Part shown: positions 36,010-46,003 of the stretch, one piece after another
Numbering within the stretch: position 1 is the stretch's first letter
Layout: every line of letters starts with the position of its first letter
Assembly: GCF_000317435.1 (NCBI RefSeq)
Contig: NC_019751.1
Span: forward strand, 4,526,001 to 4,590,000
Direction of reading: 5' to 3'
DNA: 64,000 nucleotides
Origin: Calothrix sp. PCC 6303
GTDB lineage: Bacteria; Cyanobacteriota; Cyanobacteriia; Cyanobacteriales; Nostocaceae
Program-made: the position numbers and the translations under genes
Notes under the pieces: generated by a model
What the model was told of the DNA's origin: nothing
The model's database searches: none
Seen by the model: only the letters and a program-made list of their open reading frames with translations

Positions 36010-37206
36010 TTAACCTGGCTTTAGCACTACTTTGATACATTTATCCTGCTTATTATTAAAAATTTCGTAGCCTTGCGGTGCTTGATCTAGCGGCAAGCTA
36101 TGGGTAACTACGAATGATGGATCTATATTCCCACTTTCAACGTGATCCAGTAATGGACGCAAATACCGATGAACGTGTGTTTGTCCTGTTTTCATCGTCA
36201 AGCCTTTATTCATAAAAGCCCCCATTGGTATTTTGTCTACAAAGCCTGTGTAAACACCAGGAACAGAGACGGTGCCACCTTTGCGACAGGCGACAATTGC
36301 TTGACGTAACACATTTGGGCGATCAGTTTCTAGGCGTACTGCTTGCTTTGCTTTGTCATAGAAGCCTTCCAAACCCAAACCATGAGCTTCCATACCCACA
36401 GCATCCATCACTGAATCAGGACCACGCCCACCCGTCATTTCTTTCAGGGCTTCACCCACCTCGACTTCCTCATAGTTGAGAATTTCTGCTCCACCCTCTT
36501 TCGCCATTTGCAAGCGTTCAGGAACGCGATCAATGGCGATGACACGCTCTGCACCCAGCAAGTATGCACTTCTAATCGCAAATTGTCCAACCGGACCACA
36601 ACCCCAGATAGCAACAGTATCTCCAGGTTGAATATTGCAGTTTTCAGCTGCCATATATCCAGTAGGGTAAATATCAGTCAGAAACAATACCTGTTCGTCG
36701 GTAAGTCCATCTGGAATCTTAAACAAACCAACATCAGCGAAGGGAACGCGAGCGTACTCTGCTTGACCCCCAGCATAACCCCCTGTTAAATGGGAGTAGC
36801 CGAATAAACCCGATGGGGAGTGACCAAGCATTTTTTCCGCCATCGGAGCGTTAGGATTGGAGTTATCGCACAGTGACCATAAATCTCTTTGACAAAAGAA
36901 ACATGATCCACAGGAAATAGTAAAAGGAACAACTACGCGATCGCCAACAGCCAGAGATGTACTTTGATCGCCTTTTTTGGCATTTTTAACACCACTACCT
37001 AGCTCAACAATTTCCCCCATGAATTCATGTCCGAGGATATCCCCCTTTTGCATCGTTGGGTTATAGCCGTTATAAAGGTGTAAATCAGAGCCACAAATCG
37101 CCGTTGAAGTAATTTTTATGATCGCATCACGGGGATTAAGAATTTGGGGATCGGGAACCGTTTCAACTTGTACCTTGTTTGTACCGTGCCAGCAAACTGC
37201 TTTCAT
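36010..37206 (-). CDS. Zinc-dependent alcohol dehydrogenase (formaldehyde-dehydrogenase-like)
   Basis: 398 residues from the ATG at 37206 with AAAGGA upstream; the frame extends 18 codons to 37260. Medium-chain dehydrogenase fold: catalytic zinc site ([20 protein letters not shown]), a four-Cys structural zinc site ([15 protein letters not shown]), and the NAD-binding [17 protein letters not shown]. The insert and the [13 protein letters not shown] region fit the glutathione-independent formaldehyde dehydrogenase-like subgroup. Oxidises an alcohol or aldehyde with NAD(P). Neighbour of an SRPBCC protein and an aldo/keto reductase. Confidence 0.9.
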   Translation of the reverse strand: MKAVCWHGTNKVQVETVPDPQILNPRDAIIKITSTAICGSDLHLYNGYNPTMQKGDILGHEFMGEIVELGSGVKNAKKGDQSTSLAVGDRVVVPFTISCGSCFFCQRDLWSLCDNSNPNAPMAEKMLGHSPSGLFGYSHLTGGYAGGQAEYARVPFADVGLFKIPDGLTDEQVLFLTDIYPTGYMAAENCNIQPGDTVAIWGCGPVGQFAIRSAYLLGAERVIAIDRVPERLQMAKEGGAEILNYEEVEVGEALKEMTGGRGPDSVMDAVGMEAHGLGLEGFYDKAKQAVRLETDRPNVLRQAIVACRKGGTVSVPGVYTGFVDKIPMGAFMNKGLTMKTGQTHVHRYLRPLLDHVESGNIDPSFVVTHSLPLDQAPQGYEIFNNKQDKCIKVVLKPG

Positions 37207-37320
37207 TCTTGCTTGTCCTTTGTTAATTAGTTGTGAGATATTACGTAAACTGGAGATCAATTTGAGATCAATTTGGATCGATGAATTGATAGTTGAAATT
37301 TGGTGCTAACAGCAACATAA

Positions 37321-37803
37321 TTAGCTATGTCCCCTCGATTGACCTTCGGTTGTAGCAATCTCACCAGTTTCCATCAGCATTTTGAAGCGGCGTAAATCAT
37401 CACCAAGTTGCTGTTTTGGTGAGTCACCAAAGAGCTTGGCAATGGTATCTCCAATTACTCCTCCAGGTGGCTTATATTCCATCACAACTTTGACTTCAGT
37501 CCCACGATCACTCACGGTTGGCTGAAAAAGGATAGAACCAGAGTGATCGATATCTGCACTTTGAACCGAAGCCCAGGCGATCAATTCGTTTTCCCGATCT
37601 TCAGTGATGACTGCATCCCATTCGATAGTTGTATTTAAAAGTCCACTAGTCGTCCAATGCGATCGCTTCGCGTCGTAAACCTTCACATCTCTAAGATGCT
37701 TCATGAAGTGGGGTAAGTTTCCAAAGTTACGCCAGAAGCGATAAAGCTCTGCTGCTGGTTTATTAATCGTCAGTGTTTTTTCAACTTTAATTGGTTCGTT
37801 CAT
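37321..37803 (-). CDS. SRPBCC (START-like / polyketide cyclase-dehydrase fold) protein
   Basis: 160 residues from the ATG at 37803. The opening pattern (KTLTINKPAAELYRFWRNFGNLPHFM) and the strand-rich middle (WDAVITEDRENELIAWASVQ) match the cyanobacterial SRPBCC type that sits near alcohol dehydrogenases or membrane proteins. It likely binds a hydrophobic ligand in a helix-grip pocket. It lies 115 bp upstream of the dehydrogenase, same strand, and is probably co-transcribed with it. Confidence 0.8.
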   Translation of the reverse strand: MNEPIKVEKTLTINKPAAELYRFWRNFGNLPHFMKHLRDVKVYDAKRSHWTTSGLLNTTIEWDAVITEDRENELIAWASVQSADIDHSGSILFQPTVSDRGTEVKVVMEYKPPGGVIGDTIAKLFGDSPKQQLGDDLRRFKMLMETGEIATTEGQSRGHS

Positions 37804-38032
37804 GGGCAATCAGCAAATAATGTTCCTTTTTAACGCCCACAATATTAAGAAGCGAATAGTTTGATTACGTCTTTCCAAAGAAGTATCGTTTATATTTGCA
37901 AAGGTGAAATAACCTTAATATCGTCACGGAACTGAAGCGATCGCATCTCCTAATCTTTCGATAGTTAGATGCACTGTATTCTCTGCCCGTGCAACATTGT
38001 GAAAGCAAGTTCGGGCTTTTGGAAAATTTTAT

Positions 38033-39070
38033 ATGGGTATAGGTCGGCGAGATGTATTAAGGGTTGTTTCCACGTCAGGTTTGATTGCAGCAGGGTTAGC
38101 AGCATCGAAAGAACTTTTACAACCAACATTTGCTCAAAATAAACCAGTTTTAAACCAAATTAGGAAAGGGGAAATGTTATATAGAACTCTCGGACGTACT
38201 GGCGAACAAATATCTGTTATCGGCTTAGGGGGACACCACATCGGTAGACCAAAAGACGAGCAAGAAGGTATACGATTGGTTCGTACTGCCATCGATCGCG
38301 GTATCAACTTCATGGATAATTGCTGGGATTACCACAATGGAGGTAGTGAAGTCCGTATGGGTAAAGCTTTACAGGGTGGATATAGAGATAAAGCTTTTCT
38401 GATGACCAAGATTGATGGTCGTACTAAAGAAAGCGCAACAAAGCAAATTGACGAGTCCCTCAGACGTTTACAAACTGATCGCATCGATTTGCTACAACAC
38501 CATGAAATTATCCGTATGGAAGACCCTGATCGTGTCTTTGCAGAGGGTGGGGCAATGGAAGCTGTAATTGCAGCCCAGAAAGCCGGAAAAATTCGCTACA
38601 TCGGCTTTACAGGACATAAAGACCCTTTGGTTCATCTCAGAATGCTTGACCTTGCAGCCCAAAATAATTTCCGCTTTGATGCTGTACAAATGCCTCTAAA
38701 TGTGATGGATGCCCATTTTAGAAGTTTTGAACGGCAAGTTCTCCCTGTTTTGGTGAAGAATCAAATTGGGGTGCTGGGAATGAAATCGATGGGAGACCAA
38801 AATATTCTCAAAAGTAAGACTGTTAAACCGATCGAATGCTTACATTATGCAATGAATCTACCTACCTCAACTGTCATTACCGGAATTGAGAGTATGGAAA
38901 TTTTAGAGCAAGCATTTGAGGCAGTCCGTACGTTTACACCTATGAGCCAAAAGATGGTGATAGATTTGCTCAATCGAACCCGTTCGGCAGCAGTCAAAGG
39001 TGAATATGAATTATTTAAAACGACAAGCCAGTTTGATAGTACTGCCAAAAACCCGGAATGGCTGGGGTAA
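38033..39070 (+). CDS. Tat-exported aldo/keto reductase
   Basis: 345 residues. Twin-arginine signal (GIGRRDVLRVVSTSGLIAAG, cleavage near FAQ) predicts folded export. The mature part has the AKR barrel: GLGGHHIGRPKD, the catalytic Asp-Tyr region (NFMDNCWDYHNGGSE), the conserved RIDLLQHHEI strand and KIRYIGFTGH. The export signal is notable because most AKRs are cytoplasmic, and a periplasmic NADPH supply is unclear. It faces the SRPBCC/dehydrogenase pair. Confidence 0.88.
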   Translation: MGIGRRDVLRVVSTSGLIAAGLAASKELLQPTFAQNKPVLNQIRKGEMLYRTLGRTGEQISVIGLGGHHIGRPKDEQEGIRLVRTAIDRGINFMDNCWDYHNGGSEVRMGKALQGGYRDKAFLMTKIDGRTKESATKQIDESLRRLQTDRIDLLQHHEIIRMEDPDRVFAEGGAMEAVIAAQKAGKIRYIGFTGHKDPLVHLRMLDLAAQNNFRFDAVQMPLNVMDAHFRSFERQVLPVLVKNQIGVLGMKSMGDQNILKSKTVKPIECLHYAMNLPTSTVITGIESMEILEQAFEAVRTFTPMSQKMVIDLLNRTRSAAVKGEYELFKTTSQFDSTAKNPEWLG

Positions 39071-39255
39071 ATTATGGGATTCAGGAGTCAAAAGGTATTG
39101 ATTTTAAGATCCCCCACTTGTGAAAACAGACTTTGCCTAGGCTGTTGACTCTGTGGGTTTTAGAGGTTATGAATTCATGAAAAATCTGTGGTGCAAAAGA
39201 AAATATTGGGTAAGGGCAAACGGCTGTTTGCCCTAATTTTATGACGACTAGCTAT

Positions 39256-40599
39256 TTAGCTAATTTCTTCTAGATCAAGCCATTCATCATAAGACGAATC
39301 GTAATCAACATAATGCACAAAGTATTGATTCCCCTGAGTTTTACCAATAATTGCCGAATACCAATCTTCGTTTTCTTCGTCCCAAACCTTGACTTTATTA
39401 CCGATTGCATATCCATTTTCATCAGCAGAACTGCGATCGCGAATGCGGATATTATCCTCTTCAACCCATTCATCATTCGATGAACCTTTACCAATGTAAT
39501 TGACAAAGAACCGTTTCTCTGAAGCTTTCTCAATTGTGGCTCGATACCAATCTTCTTCTTCTGAGTTCCAAACTTCTATTGTTTGTCCGACTGTATACTT
39601 ATTACTATCTGAGTTGACAGCAGTAGCAGAAGCATCGGTTGTATCTGATTTTGCAGCTTTAAATGTATCAGCTTCGGGTTTTGGTGCTGCGGCAATTTCT
39701 GCTTTAACTAAGGTGTGAGCTTGCAAAATCAACTTCTTAGCTACGGTTTGGATTCCCGTATGTTCGTAATAATTGGTAGTTTGATCTAAGAATGCAGCGA
39801 CAAAATCTAAGTTATCATCGGCAATCTGAATAAAATTACCAAGATTGCTAGAAATGGATTGGGGTGTTACACCTGTTTTAGAAACTAAATCACTCATCCA
39901 ACCTTGCACCGAGTTAAAACCCTGAGTAATAAAACCAAGTTTGTCGGTGGGGTTACTACCTGGCAGAGTAGCGCTTACAGTTGAGAAGAGAGGATTGCTA
40001 GTAATTGCAGTTGTATCTGCACTAGTCATAATTGATTGGATTTTGCCCAAAAAGTCAGGACCTAATGGTAAAATTCCATCTAGGCAGACCAAAGCAACCA
40101 TCCGCATTAAAGATGCATCTTGGTAGTGGCTGCCGAGAGAATTGGCAAATTCCTGGGGATTAGGTTGAGGAATCCCATTGAGTTTGGAGAAGGCAATAAT
40201 TTCGATGGCAATTTTCAGGACTAAATCAATAGTTTGGGTGACATCTGCCTTGGGGGTGATATTGCTTAAGAAAGAGAGAAAGCCGATTTTTTCACCAACT
40301 TTACTCGCTAAAGCTGCTGTTGCCATTGCCATATCAGCTTTATCAATGGTCTGATAGAGTTTGACCGCTGTTTGATAACCCTGTTGTGGATCATTATATA
40401 GAGTCGTTGCGCGATCGCTAATTCTCTGAATTACATTAGCATCGGTTTCGCCTGTAATAGTGCGGATACTATTATCAAACCCAACAGAATTATTCCATTC
40501 ACCTGGTGCAACAAAGTCAAGAGCCTTTAAGACTTTGACGGTAATATTATCCGAAGGTAACTCGTCAACCAATTGAATAATCGATTTATCCATAGCCAA
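39256..40599 (-). CDS. Protein with two C-terminal Tudor/agenet-like repeats
   Basis: 447 residues. The first about 300 residues are helical and of no family I recognise (DFVAPGEWNNSVGFDNSIRT, then IIAFSKLNGIPQPNPQEFAN). A low-complexity Ala/Ser/Asp linker follows. The end has two copies of a barrel-like repeat: VGQTIEVWNSEEEDWYRATI and IGNKVKVWDEENEDWYSAII, each continuing to a (S/Y)xDEWV/L motif. This is the Tudor-knot/agenet pattern, more familiar from eukaryotic chromatin proteins, seen in some cyanobacteria. Function unknown; binding of a peptide or cell-surface ligand is possible. ATG at 40593 is an alternative start. Confidence 0.75.
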   Translation of the reverse strand: MAMDKSIIQLVDELPSDNITVKVLKALDFVAPGEWNNSVGFDNSIRTITGETDANVIQRISDRATTLYNDPQQGYQTAVKLYQTIDKADMAMATAALASKVGEKIGFLSFLSNITPKADVTQTIDLVLKIAIEIIAFSKLNGIPQPNPQEFANSLGSHYQDASLMRMVALVCLDGILPLGPDFLGKIQSIMTSADTTAITSNPLFSTVSATLPGSNPTDKLGFITQGFNSVQGWMSDLVSKTGVTPQSISSNLGNFIQIADDNLDFVAAFLDQTTNYYEHTGIQTVAKKLILQAHTLVKAEIAAAPKPEADTFKAAKSDTTDASATAVNSDSNKYTVGQTIEVWNSEEEDWYRATIEKASEKRFFVNYIGKGSSNDEWVEEDNIRIRDRSSADENGYAIGNKVKVWDEENEDWYSAIIGKTQGNQYFVHYVDYDSSYDEWLDLEEIS

Positions 40600-41110
40600 T
40601 TCTCAAAACTCCCAATGGTGTTTAATTTCACAATAGGGTTCACGTACTACTTAGGAAGTCACACAAGAAGTATTAACTGAACCATATTGGTAGAATTCCC
40701 GAATATGGAAGGAAAGTAACTTTTTTTACTTAATTTAAATATTTCTTAATTAAATAAGCGACAAAGAGAAAGAGTAATTTCCCTCAAATATCAACTCTGT
40801 TAGCATTACGCGATCGCTTACGAAGTCAGGGGAACTCTCTGAACCATTTACACGGCATTTATACTCATTTTGGTAGATATACCCTAGCCTCAAAAAACGC
40901 AAAGTGTAAAGATATATGAAGATGACTTGAGTCATAACTCTATTGACTTAACAAAAGTTAATGTCTAGAATGGATTCGCACCATAAATGGTGAGTATTTA
41001 TGACTAAAAATCGCCAAACTAGAGTTTTATAGGGATTTATTCCGTTTACAAAAGTAAATGGCAGTTCATATAATGTAATTAAAGTTGAAAACGAAAAACG
41101 ATTGTCATTA
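40600..41110. other. Gene-free stretch upstream of ndhD
   Basis: 510 bp, AT-rich, between divergent genes. One HIP1 site near 40811. It should hold both promoters. A 61-codon minus-strand frame at 40750-40935 looks spurious. No hairpin or tandem repeat stood out. Confidence 0.5.
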
Positions 41111-42706
41111 ATGGATGTTTCACATTTTCCATGGCTGAGTGCCACAATTGCTTTACCCCTAATTGGGGCGCTGGCGATTCCCTTAATCCCAGATAAAGAA
41201 GGTAAAACTGTCCGTTGGTACACATTAGGAATAGCCTTCGCAGATTTTGCCCTGATGATAATTGCCTTCTGGCAAAACTACGATTTCCAAAACTCTGCAT
41301 TTCAACTTGTAGAGAAATATCCTTGGATTCCACAGTTAGGCTTAAATTGGTCATTAGCCGCTGATGGCATATCCATGCCCCTAATCTTATTAACAGGTTT
41401 AATCAATACCCTCGCAATATTCGCGGCTTGGAAAGTTACAAACAAGCCGCGATTATTTTATGGTTTGATGCTAATCATGTATAGCGCCCAAATTGGTGTA
41501 TTTGCGGCACAAGACATGTTGTTATTCTTCCTAATGTGGGAAGTTGAATTGGTTCCTGTTTATCTATTAATTTCTATCTGGGGTGGTGAGAAACGTCGCT
41601 ACGCTGCAACTAAATTTATTATCTACACAGCCGCTGCTTCTATCTTTATTTTGGTTGCAGGTTTGGGAATGGCTTTCTATGGCGATAATTTCACCTTTGA
41701 CATGGTGGAACTCGGTTTGAAAGAATATCCCCGAAACTTAGAATTACTTATCTATACTGGCTTCTTGATTGCCTACGGTGTCAAACTATCTATCTTCCCC
41801 TTCCACACTTGGTTACCTGATGCCCACGGTGAAGCACCTGCGGCTGGTTCCATGGTTTTGGCTGGTGTGTTGTTAAAAATGGGTGGCTACGGGTTGATTC
41901 GCTTCAACATGGAAATGTTGCCTGATGCCCATGTTTATTTTGCCCCTGTGTTGGCAATTTTAGGTGTAGTTAACATTGTTTACGGTGCATGTTGTGCATT
42001 CGCTCAAACAAACCTCAAGCGTCGTTTGGCTTATTCTTCAATTGCCCACATGGGATTTGTGCTAATTGGTATCGCTTCCTACACAGAAGTTGGTATCAGC
42101 GGTGCAATGTTACAAATGGTTTCCCATGGTTTAATTGCTGCTGCTTTATTCTTCTTAGCTGGTGTAACTTACGAACGTACCCACACCTTGATGATGGACA
42201 AAATGGGCGGTTTGGCAAAAGTAATGCCCCGCACCTTCGCTATGTTCACAGTGGGTTCCATGGCTTCTTTAGCGTTACCTGGTATGAGTGGTTTCGTCGG
42301 AGAATTGATGGTGTTCTTAGGGATTACCACCAGCGATGTCTACAGTTCTAGCTTTAAGATTGTAGTTGTCTTGTTGAGTGCAGTTGGTGTGATCTTGACC
42401 CCAATTTATCTACTGTCAATGTTACGCAATGTGTTCTACGGTAAGCAAAACGAAGAACTACACTTCGAGGGTGCAACATTTGATCTTAAACCCCGTGAGT
42501 TGTTTATCACTGCATGTTTATTTGTCCCCATCATAGCTGTTGGTTTGTATCCTAAATTAGTTACACAAGCCTACGATGTGAAAACAGTGGAAATTGCTGA
42601 ACACGCAAGGGAAGCATTACCAGTGTTAGCGAGTGAACAACCGAATAACTTATATGCACAAGCTAATGAGACTCCTAGCTTGAATGATTCCAACATGAAC
42701 GAGTAA
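41111..42706 (+). CDS. ndhD: NAD(P)H-quinone oxidoreductase chain 4 (NDH-1 subunit D)
   Basis: 531 residues from the ATG at 41111; a TTG at 41102 gives three more. Fourteen membrane helices of the NuoM/NdhD proton-pumping family. Key residues visible: [18 protein letters not shown] with the conserved Glu, [19 protein letters not shown] with pump Lys, and [15 protein letters not shown]. Part of the thylakoid NDH-1 complex for cyclic electron flow and respiration. The N-terminus and C-terminal acidic tail fit the NdhD1/D2 group (respiratory, not CO2-uptake forms). No ndhF adjoins. A strong terminator follows. Confidence 0.95.
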   Translation: MDVSHFPWLSATIALPLIGALAIPLIPDKEGKTVRWYTLGIAFADFALMIIAFWQNYDFQNSAFQLVEKYPWIPQLGLNWSLAADGISMPLILLTGLINTLAIFAAWKVTNKPRLFYGLMLIMYSAQIGVFAAQDMLLFFLMWEVELVPVYLLISIWGGEKRRYAATKFIIYTAAASIFILVAGLGMAFYGDNFTFDMVELGLKEYPRNLELLIYTGFLIAYGVKLSIFPFHTWLPDAHGEAPAAGSMVLAGVLLKMGGYGLIRFNMEMLPDAHVYFAPVLAILGVVNIVYGACCAFAQTNLKRRLAYSSIAHMGFVLIGIASYTEVGISGAMLQMVSHGLIAAALFFLAGVTYERTHTLMMDKMGGLAKVMPRTFAMFTVGSMASLALPGMSGFVGELMVFLGITTSDVYSSSFKIVVVLLSAVGVILTPIYLLSMLRNVFYGKQNEELHFEGATFDLKPRELFITACLFVPIIAVGLYPKLVTQAYDVKTVEIAEHAREALPVLASEQPNNLYAQANETPSLNDSNMNE

Positions 42707-42738
42707 AAACTTGTAAAGCTGAATAGTACAAATTAAAG

Positions 42739-42772
42739 TCAGGGGGATAATTTTTTACAGTTATTCCCCTGA
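42739..42772 (+). terminator. Intrinsic terminator of ndhD
   Basis: TCAGGGGGATAA pairs with TTATTCCCCTGA (12 bp, one G-T wobble) around a 10-base loop, followed by TTTGTTTTAT, 32 bp after the ndhD stop. Confidence 0.85.
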
Positions 42773-43132
42773 TTTGTTTTATAAATACCCTCTCGAAATC
42801 TTGGCGAAAAATACAGTTCTCAAGGTAGCCGAGATTTATTTAGGATCTGCTGTTCCCATAGCGCAGCGCTAGCTGTAAAAGTCTTCTAGTGGGGGTAAGG
42901 AACTCTTAACAGGCAACAAACAGTTTTACTTTTATTTTTTCTGTTTTTTTGTATTCTAATAAATCTGAATACTGAAAAGCTTAGTAATAATCAGCTTTCC
43001 CCTACTCAATACTGCCTTCATGTACTAGCAATCAGATTTCCGACTGCAAACCTAAAAATACGAACTTGCTTTGGAACAATCTATACTTCGTATACGTCTA
43101 TAGGTTTGTTTAAACTCGAAAAAGGATGTTTT

Positions 43133-43261
43133 ATGAAGCTACGTTTATTTGTTTCTGTATTATTGTTGTTGGGTGTTGCAAGTCCTGCTTTTGCAGCTCC
43201 TTCAGGGTATACAGATGGTTGTTATATGAGAGGCATTCAAAAAATCTGTCCGTTGAAGTAA
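43133..43261 (+). CDS. Small secreted peptide precursor, 42 residues
   Basis: ATG at 43133 preceded by AAAAGGA at ideal distance. The first 21 residues are a textbook signal peptide (MKLRLFVSVLLLLGV, ending SPAFA-A). The mature part is only 21 residues (APSGYTDGCYMRG, then IQKICPLK) with two Cys nine residues apart that could form a disulfide loop. Ends TAA at 43261; a hairpin follows at once. Family unknown. The strong ribosome binding site, signal peptide and terminator together make a real gene likely. The rest of 42773-43132 holds no gene. Confidence 0.65.
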   Translation: MKLRLFVSVLLLLGVASPAFAAPSGYTDGCYMRGIQKICPLK

Positions 43262-43266
43262 CGAAA

Positions 43267-43284
43267 TTCCCTAATCACAGGGAA
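43267..43284 (+). terminator. Short hairpin after the secreted-peptide gene
   Basis: TTCCCT-AATCAC-AGGGAA lies 5 bp after the stop and is followed by a T-rich run (CTTTATTTTATTG). A second larger inverted repeat (GAGCGGAGAAGAG near 43322 with CTCTTTATCCGCTC near 43365) follows. Confidence 0.55.
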
Positions 43285-43902
43285 ATATTGAATCTTTATT
43301 TTATTGTATAAAAAGTCGTTTGAGCGGAGAAGAGATTACACTGTCAGTCTAATTATGGCGGTGCTCTTTATCCGCTCATCTCATATTTTTAAAAATATTT
43401 AAAAATATTTTTAAATTATAGTTATGGTTACAAATTATAAGCTACATGCGATGCCTGCGGTGGTAAACCACGCATCTACGAAATTCAACCTGACATAAAG
43501 TTGGCGATTGTCATTAGTTATACAAGTTGCACAACATTTCGTGTAAAAAGCATCACCGAATATAGATTCATAGGATTTCGAGAAAGAAATTTTTATGAAC
43601 AGATGGAGGTTTAGGGCTAGGAATAGTTTATATTGACGAAGTTAGAGAAAACTTGGTTGTCTCACAGCCAGGTCTCTCTGAACGAGTGAGTAGATTTTGT
43701 GTTTGACAGGATTTGGAGAGATGATGTTAACTACCTGGGGAATTATCCCTTAGGCGCATCACCGAATCATTTTCCTTTAAAATCACACTAAATTCACGGC
43801 AAATATAAATAAGCGCTAATTTTTTCCTGCTAAATTGGCAGCATTTAATTCTAAACTGATAAATCTTGCCCTAAACACCTCAAGCGGTAAAATCAAGTAA
43901 TC
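43285..43902. other. Gene-free stretch upstream of serA
   Basis: About 620 bp without a credible gene. Holds the GAGCGG/CCGCTC inverted repeat (43322-43378), a direct ATTTTTAAAAATATTTAAAA-type AT patch near 43385, and the serA promoter next to 43902. Confidence 0.45.
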
Positions 43903-45483
43903 ATGTCTAAGGTTCTCGTATCCGATCCAATTGACCAGGCTGGAATTGACATTCTCTCCCAAGTCGCTACTGTTGATGTCAAGACAAATTTAAAGCCGGA
44001 AGAAATTATCCAGATTATTGGTGACTATGATGCATTGATGATTCGTTCTGGGACTCGTGTGACTCAGGAAATTATCGAAGCTGGTACCAATCTCAAAATC
44101 ATTGGTCGTGCAGGGGTTGGGGTGGATAATGTAGATGTCCCCGCAGCGACTCGCAAAGGTATTGTTGTTGTCAATTCCCCCGAAGGTAACACAATCGCGG
44201 CTGCTGAACATGCTTTGGCGATGATGTTGTCTTTATCCCGTTATATCCCTGATGCCAATGCTTCCACAAAGCGAGGTGAATGGGATCGCAAAACTTTTGT
44301 GGGTGCAGAAGTTTATAAAAAAACCCTGGGTATTGTGGGTTTGGGTAAAATCGGTTCCCATGTGGCAGCTGTTGCCAAAGCGATGGGAATGAAGTTACTG
44401 GCGTATGATCCATTTATTTCCACTGAACGGGCTGAACAAATTGGCTGTCAGTTGGTGGATATGGATTTGTTAGTGCAGCAAGCCGATTATATAACTCTAC
44501 ATATCCCCAAAACCCCAGAAACCACCCATCTAATTAACGCCGAGATGTTGGCGAAGATGAAACCCAACGTCAGAATCGTCAATTGTGCGCGTGGTGGGAT
44601 TATTGACGAGAATGCGATCGCAGATGCCATCAAACAGGGTAAAATCGCTGGTGCAGCTTTGGATGTGTTTGAGTCGGAACCTCTAGGAGAATCACCCCTC
44701 CGGGATCTAGGCAAAGGTATAATTATTACTCCTCACCTTGGTGCTTCCACTACAGAAGCTCAGGTAAATGTAGCAATTGACGTAGCTGAACAAATCCGAG
44801 ATGTGTTACTTGGACTACCAGCACGCTCCGCCGTGAACATTCCTGGCTTTGGTCCCGATGTCCTGGAAGAACTCAAACCCTACATGCAATTAGCCGAAAC
44901 CCTCGGAAAATTGGTCGGACAACTTGCAGGTGGACGAGTAGAATTGCTCAACATCCGACTCCAAGGTGAATTAGCCACCAATAAGAGTCAACCATTAGTT
45001 GTCGCGGCACTTAAAGGTTTGCTTTCCCAAGCTTTGCGAGAACGGGTTAACTACGTCAATGCCAGCATTGAAGCCAAAGAACGCGGTATCCGTGTGATTG
45101 AAACCAGAGACGAAGCCGTCAAAGATTATCCCGGTTCATTACACCTAGAAGCAACCGGAAATTTGGGAACACATTCAGTAACAGGCGCATTATTGGGAGA
45201 TGGAGAAATCCGTCTCACAAACATGGATGGCTTTCCCATCAACGTTCCCCCCAGCAAGTACATGGTATTTACCCTACACCGAGATATGCCAGGGATTATC
45301 GGTAAATTAGGCTCGCTTCTAGGTAGCTTTAATGTCAACATTGCCAGTATGCAGGTAGGCAGAAAAATCGTGCGCGGTGATGCAGTTATGGCACTGAGTA
45401 TTGATGATCCTTTACCCGATGGTATTTTGTCCGAAATCACCAAAGTTCAAGGTATTCGTGATGCTTATACGGTGACATTGTAA
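43903..45483 (+). CDS. serA: D-3-phosphoglycerate dehydrogenase
   Basis: 526 residues, the long (type I) form with ACT domain. NAD-binding TLGIVGLGKIGSHVAAVAKA, the Arg and Glu catalytic region (NCARGGIIDENAI, ITPHLGAST), then the intervening ASB domain and a C-terminal ACT domain (MVFTLHRDMPGIIGKLGSLL) that may bind serine for feedback control. First step of serine synthesis from 3-phosphoglycerate. Stands alone; a repeat-rich stretch follows. Confidence 0.97.
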   Translation: MSKVLVSDPIDQAGIDILSQVATVDVKTNLKPEEIIQIIGDYDALMIRSGTRVTQEIIEAGTNLKIIGRAGVGVDNVDVPAATRKGIVVVNSPEGNTIAAAEHALAMMLSLSRYIPDANASTKRGEWDRKTFVGAEVYKKTLGIVGLGKIGSHVAAVAKAMGMKLLAYDPFISTERAEQIGCQLVDMDLLVQQADYITLHIPKTPETTHLINAEMLAKMKPNVRIVNCARGGIIDENAIADAIKQGKIAGAALDVFESEPLGESPLRDLGKGIIITPHLGASTTEAQVNVAIDVAEQIRDVLLGLPARSAVNIPGFGPDVLEELKPYMQLAETLGKLVGQLAGGRVELLNIRLQGELATNKSQPLVVAALKGLLSQALRERVNYVNASIEAKERGIRVIETRDEAVKDYPGSLHLEATGNLGTHSVTGALLGDGEIRLTNMDGFPINVPPSKYMVFTLHRDMPGIIGKLGSLLGSFNVNIASMQVGRKIVRGDAVMALSIDDPLPDGILSEITKVQGIRDAYTVTL

Positions 45484-46003
45484 CCTATTGCTCATAGGTG
45501 TCAACTTAAGGTGCAAGCCTTGCCCAATCTCGCTCCCATCCTCTGCGTGGGGGCGCATGTGTTGGAGGCTTCCGCCTCCAGTGCGGATAAGCTACGGTGT
45601 ACACACAAGTCTTGAATTACCGAGATTTTCTCTAATCCCACGCTCGCCAACGGTTGAAACCCACCGCAGTCGCTACAACGGGGGGGAACCCCCGCAACGC
45701 GCTGCTCGCCGTCTAATAGCTAAAGTCATCTACAAGATGACTGAATATTTTTGGTTTTTAGTCCATTGAAATGGACTAGGTTCACAACTTCGTAGAGACG
45801 TAGCATTGCTACGTCTCCACTTTATCAATATTAGGGGGTTTAATACCCCGATGCAGAAGCATCGCTAGTTTTTAGTTGGGGCGGCAGGTTTTCGGGGGCT
45901 TCTACCCGCGAAAACCTGCCTTGTCTGTAGCTTGCTACTTCCAGAAGCCACTCCGTGTCTACCCGCAGGGTATCCCCATCTCAAAACACCCCTACTGCCT
46001 TCT
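45484..46003. other. Repeat-rich intergenic stretch after serA
   Basis: No gene. Contents in order: GGAGGCTTCCGCCTCC (near 45564); TGTACACACAAGTCTT (near 45599), also present at the end of the element remnant at 12230-12930 on the minus strand; a GC-rich block with GGGGGGAACCCCCGC (near 45681); hairpin GTCATCT-ACA-AGATGAC (near 45725); hairpin AGTCCAT-TGAA-ATGGACT (near 45759); the GAGACGTAGC hairpin (45795-45817). The mix of structured ends suggests the scar of one or more small transposable elements. Confidence 0.55.
45795..45817. repeat. GAGACGTAGC hairpin
   Basis: GAGACGTAGC-ATT-GCTACGTCTC, a perfect 10-bp stem. Same GAGACG/CGTCTC arm ends as the palindrome at 1024-1047, so probably the same dispersed family. 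Confidence 0.65.

Noticed and set aside
40750-40935. 61-codon minus-strand frame
   Set aside because: No protein-like pattern or ribosome binding site; AT-rich DNA gives such frames by chance.
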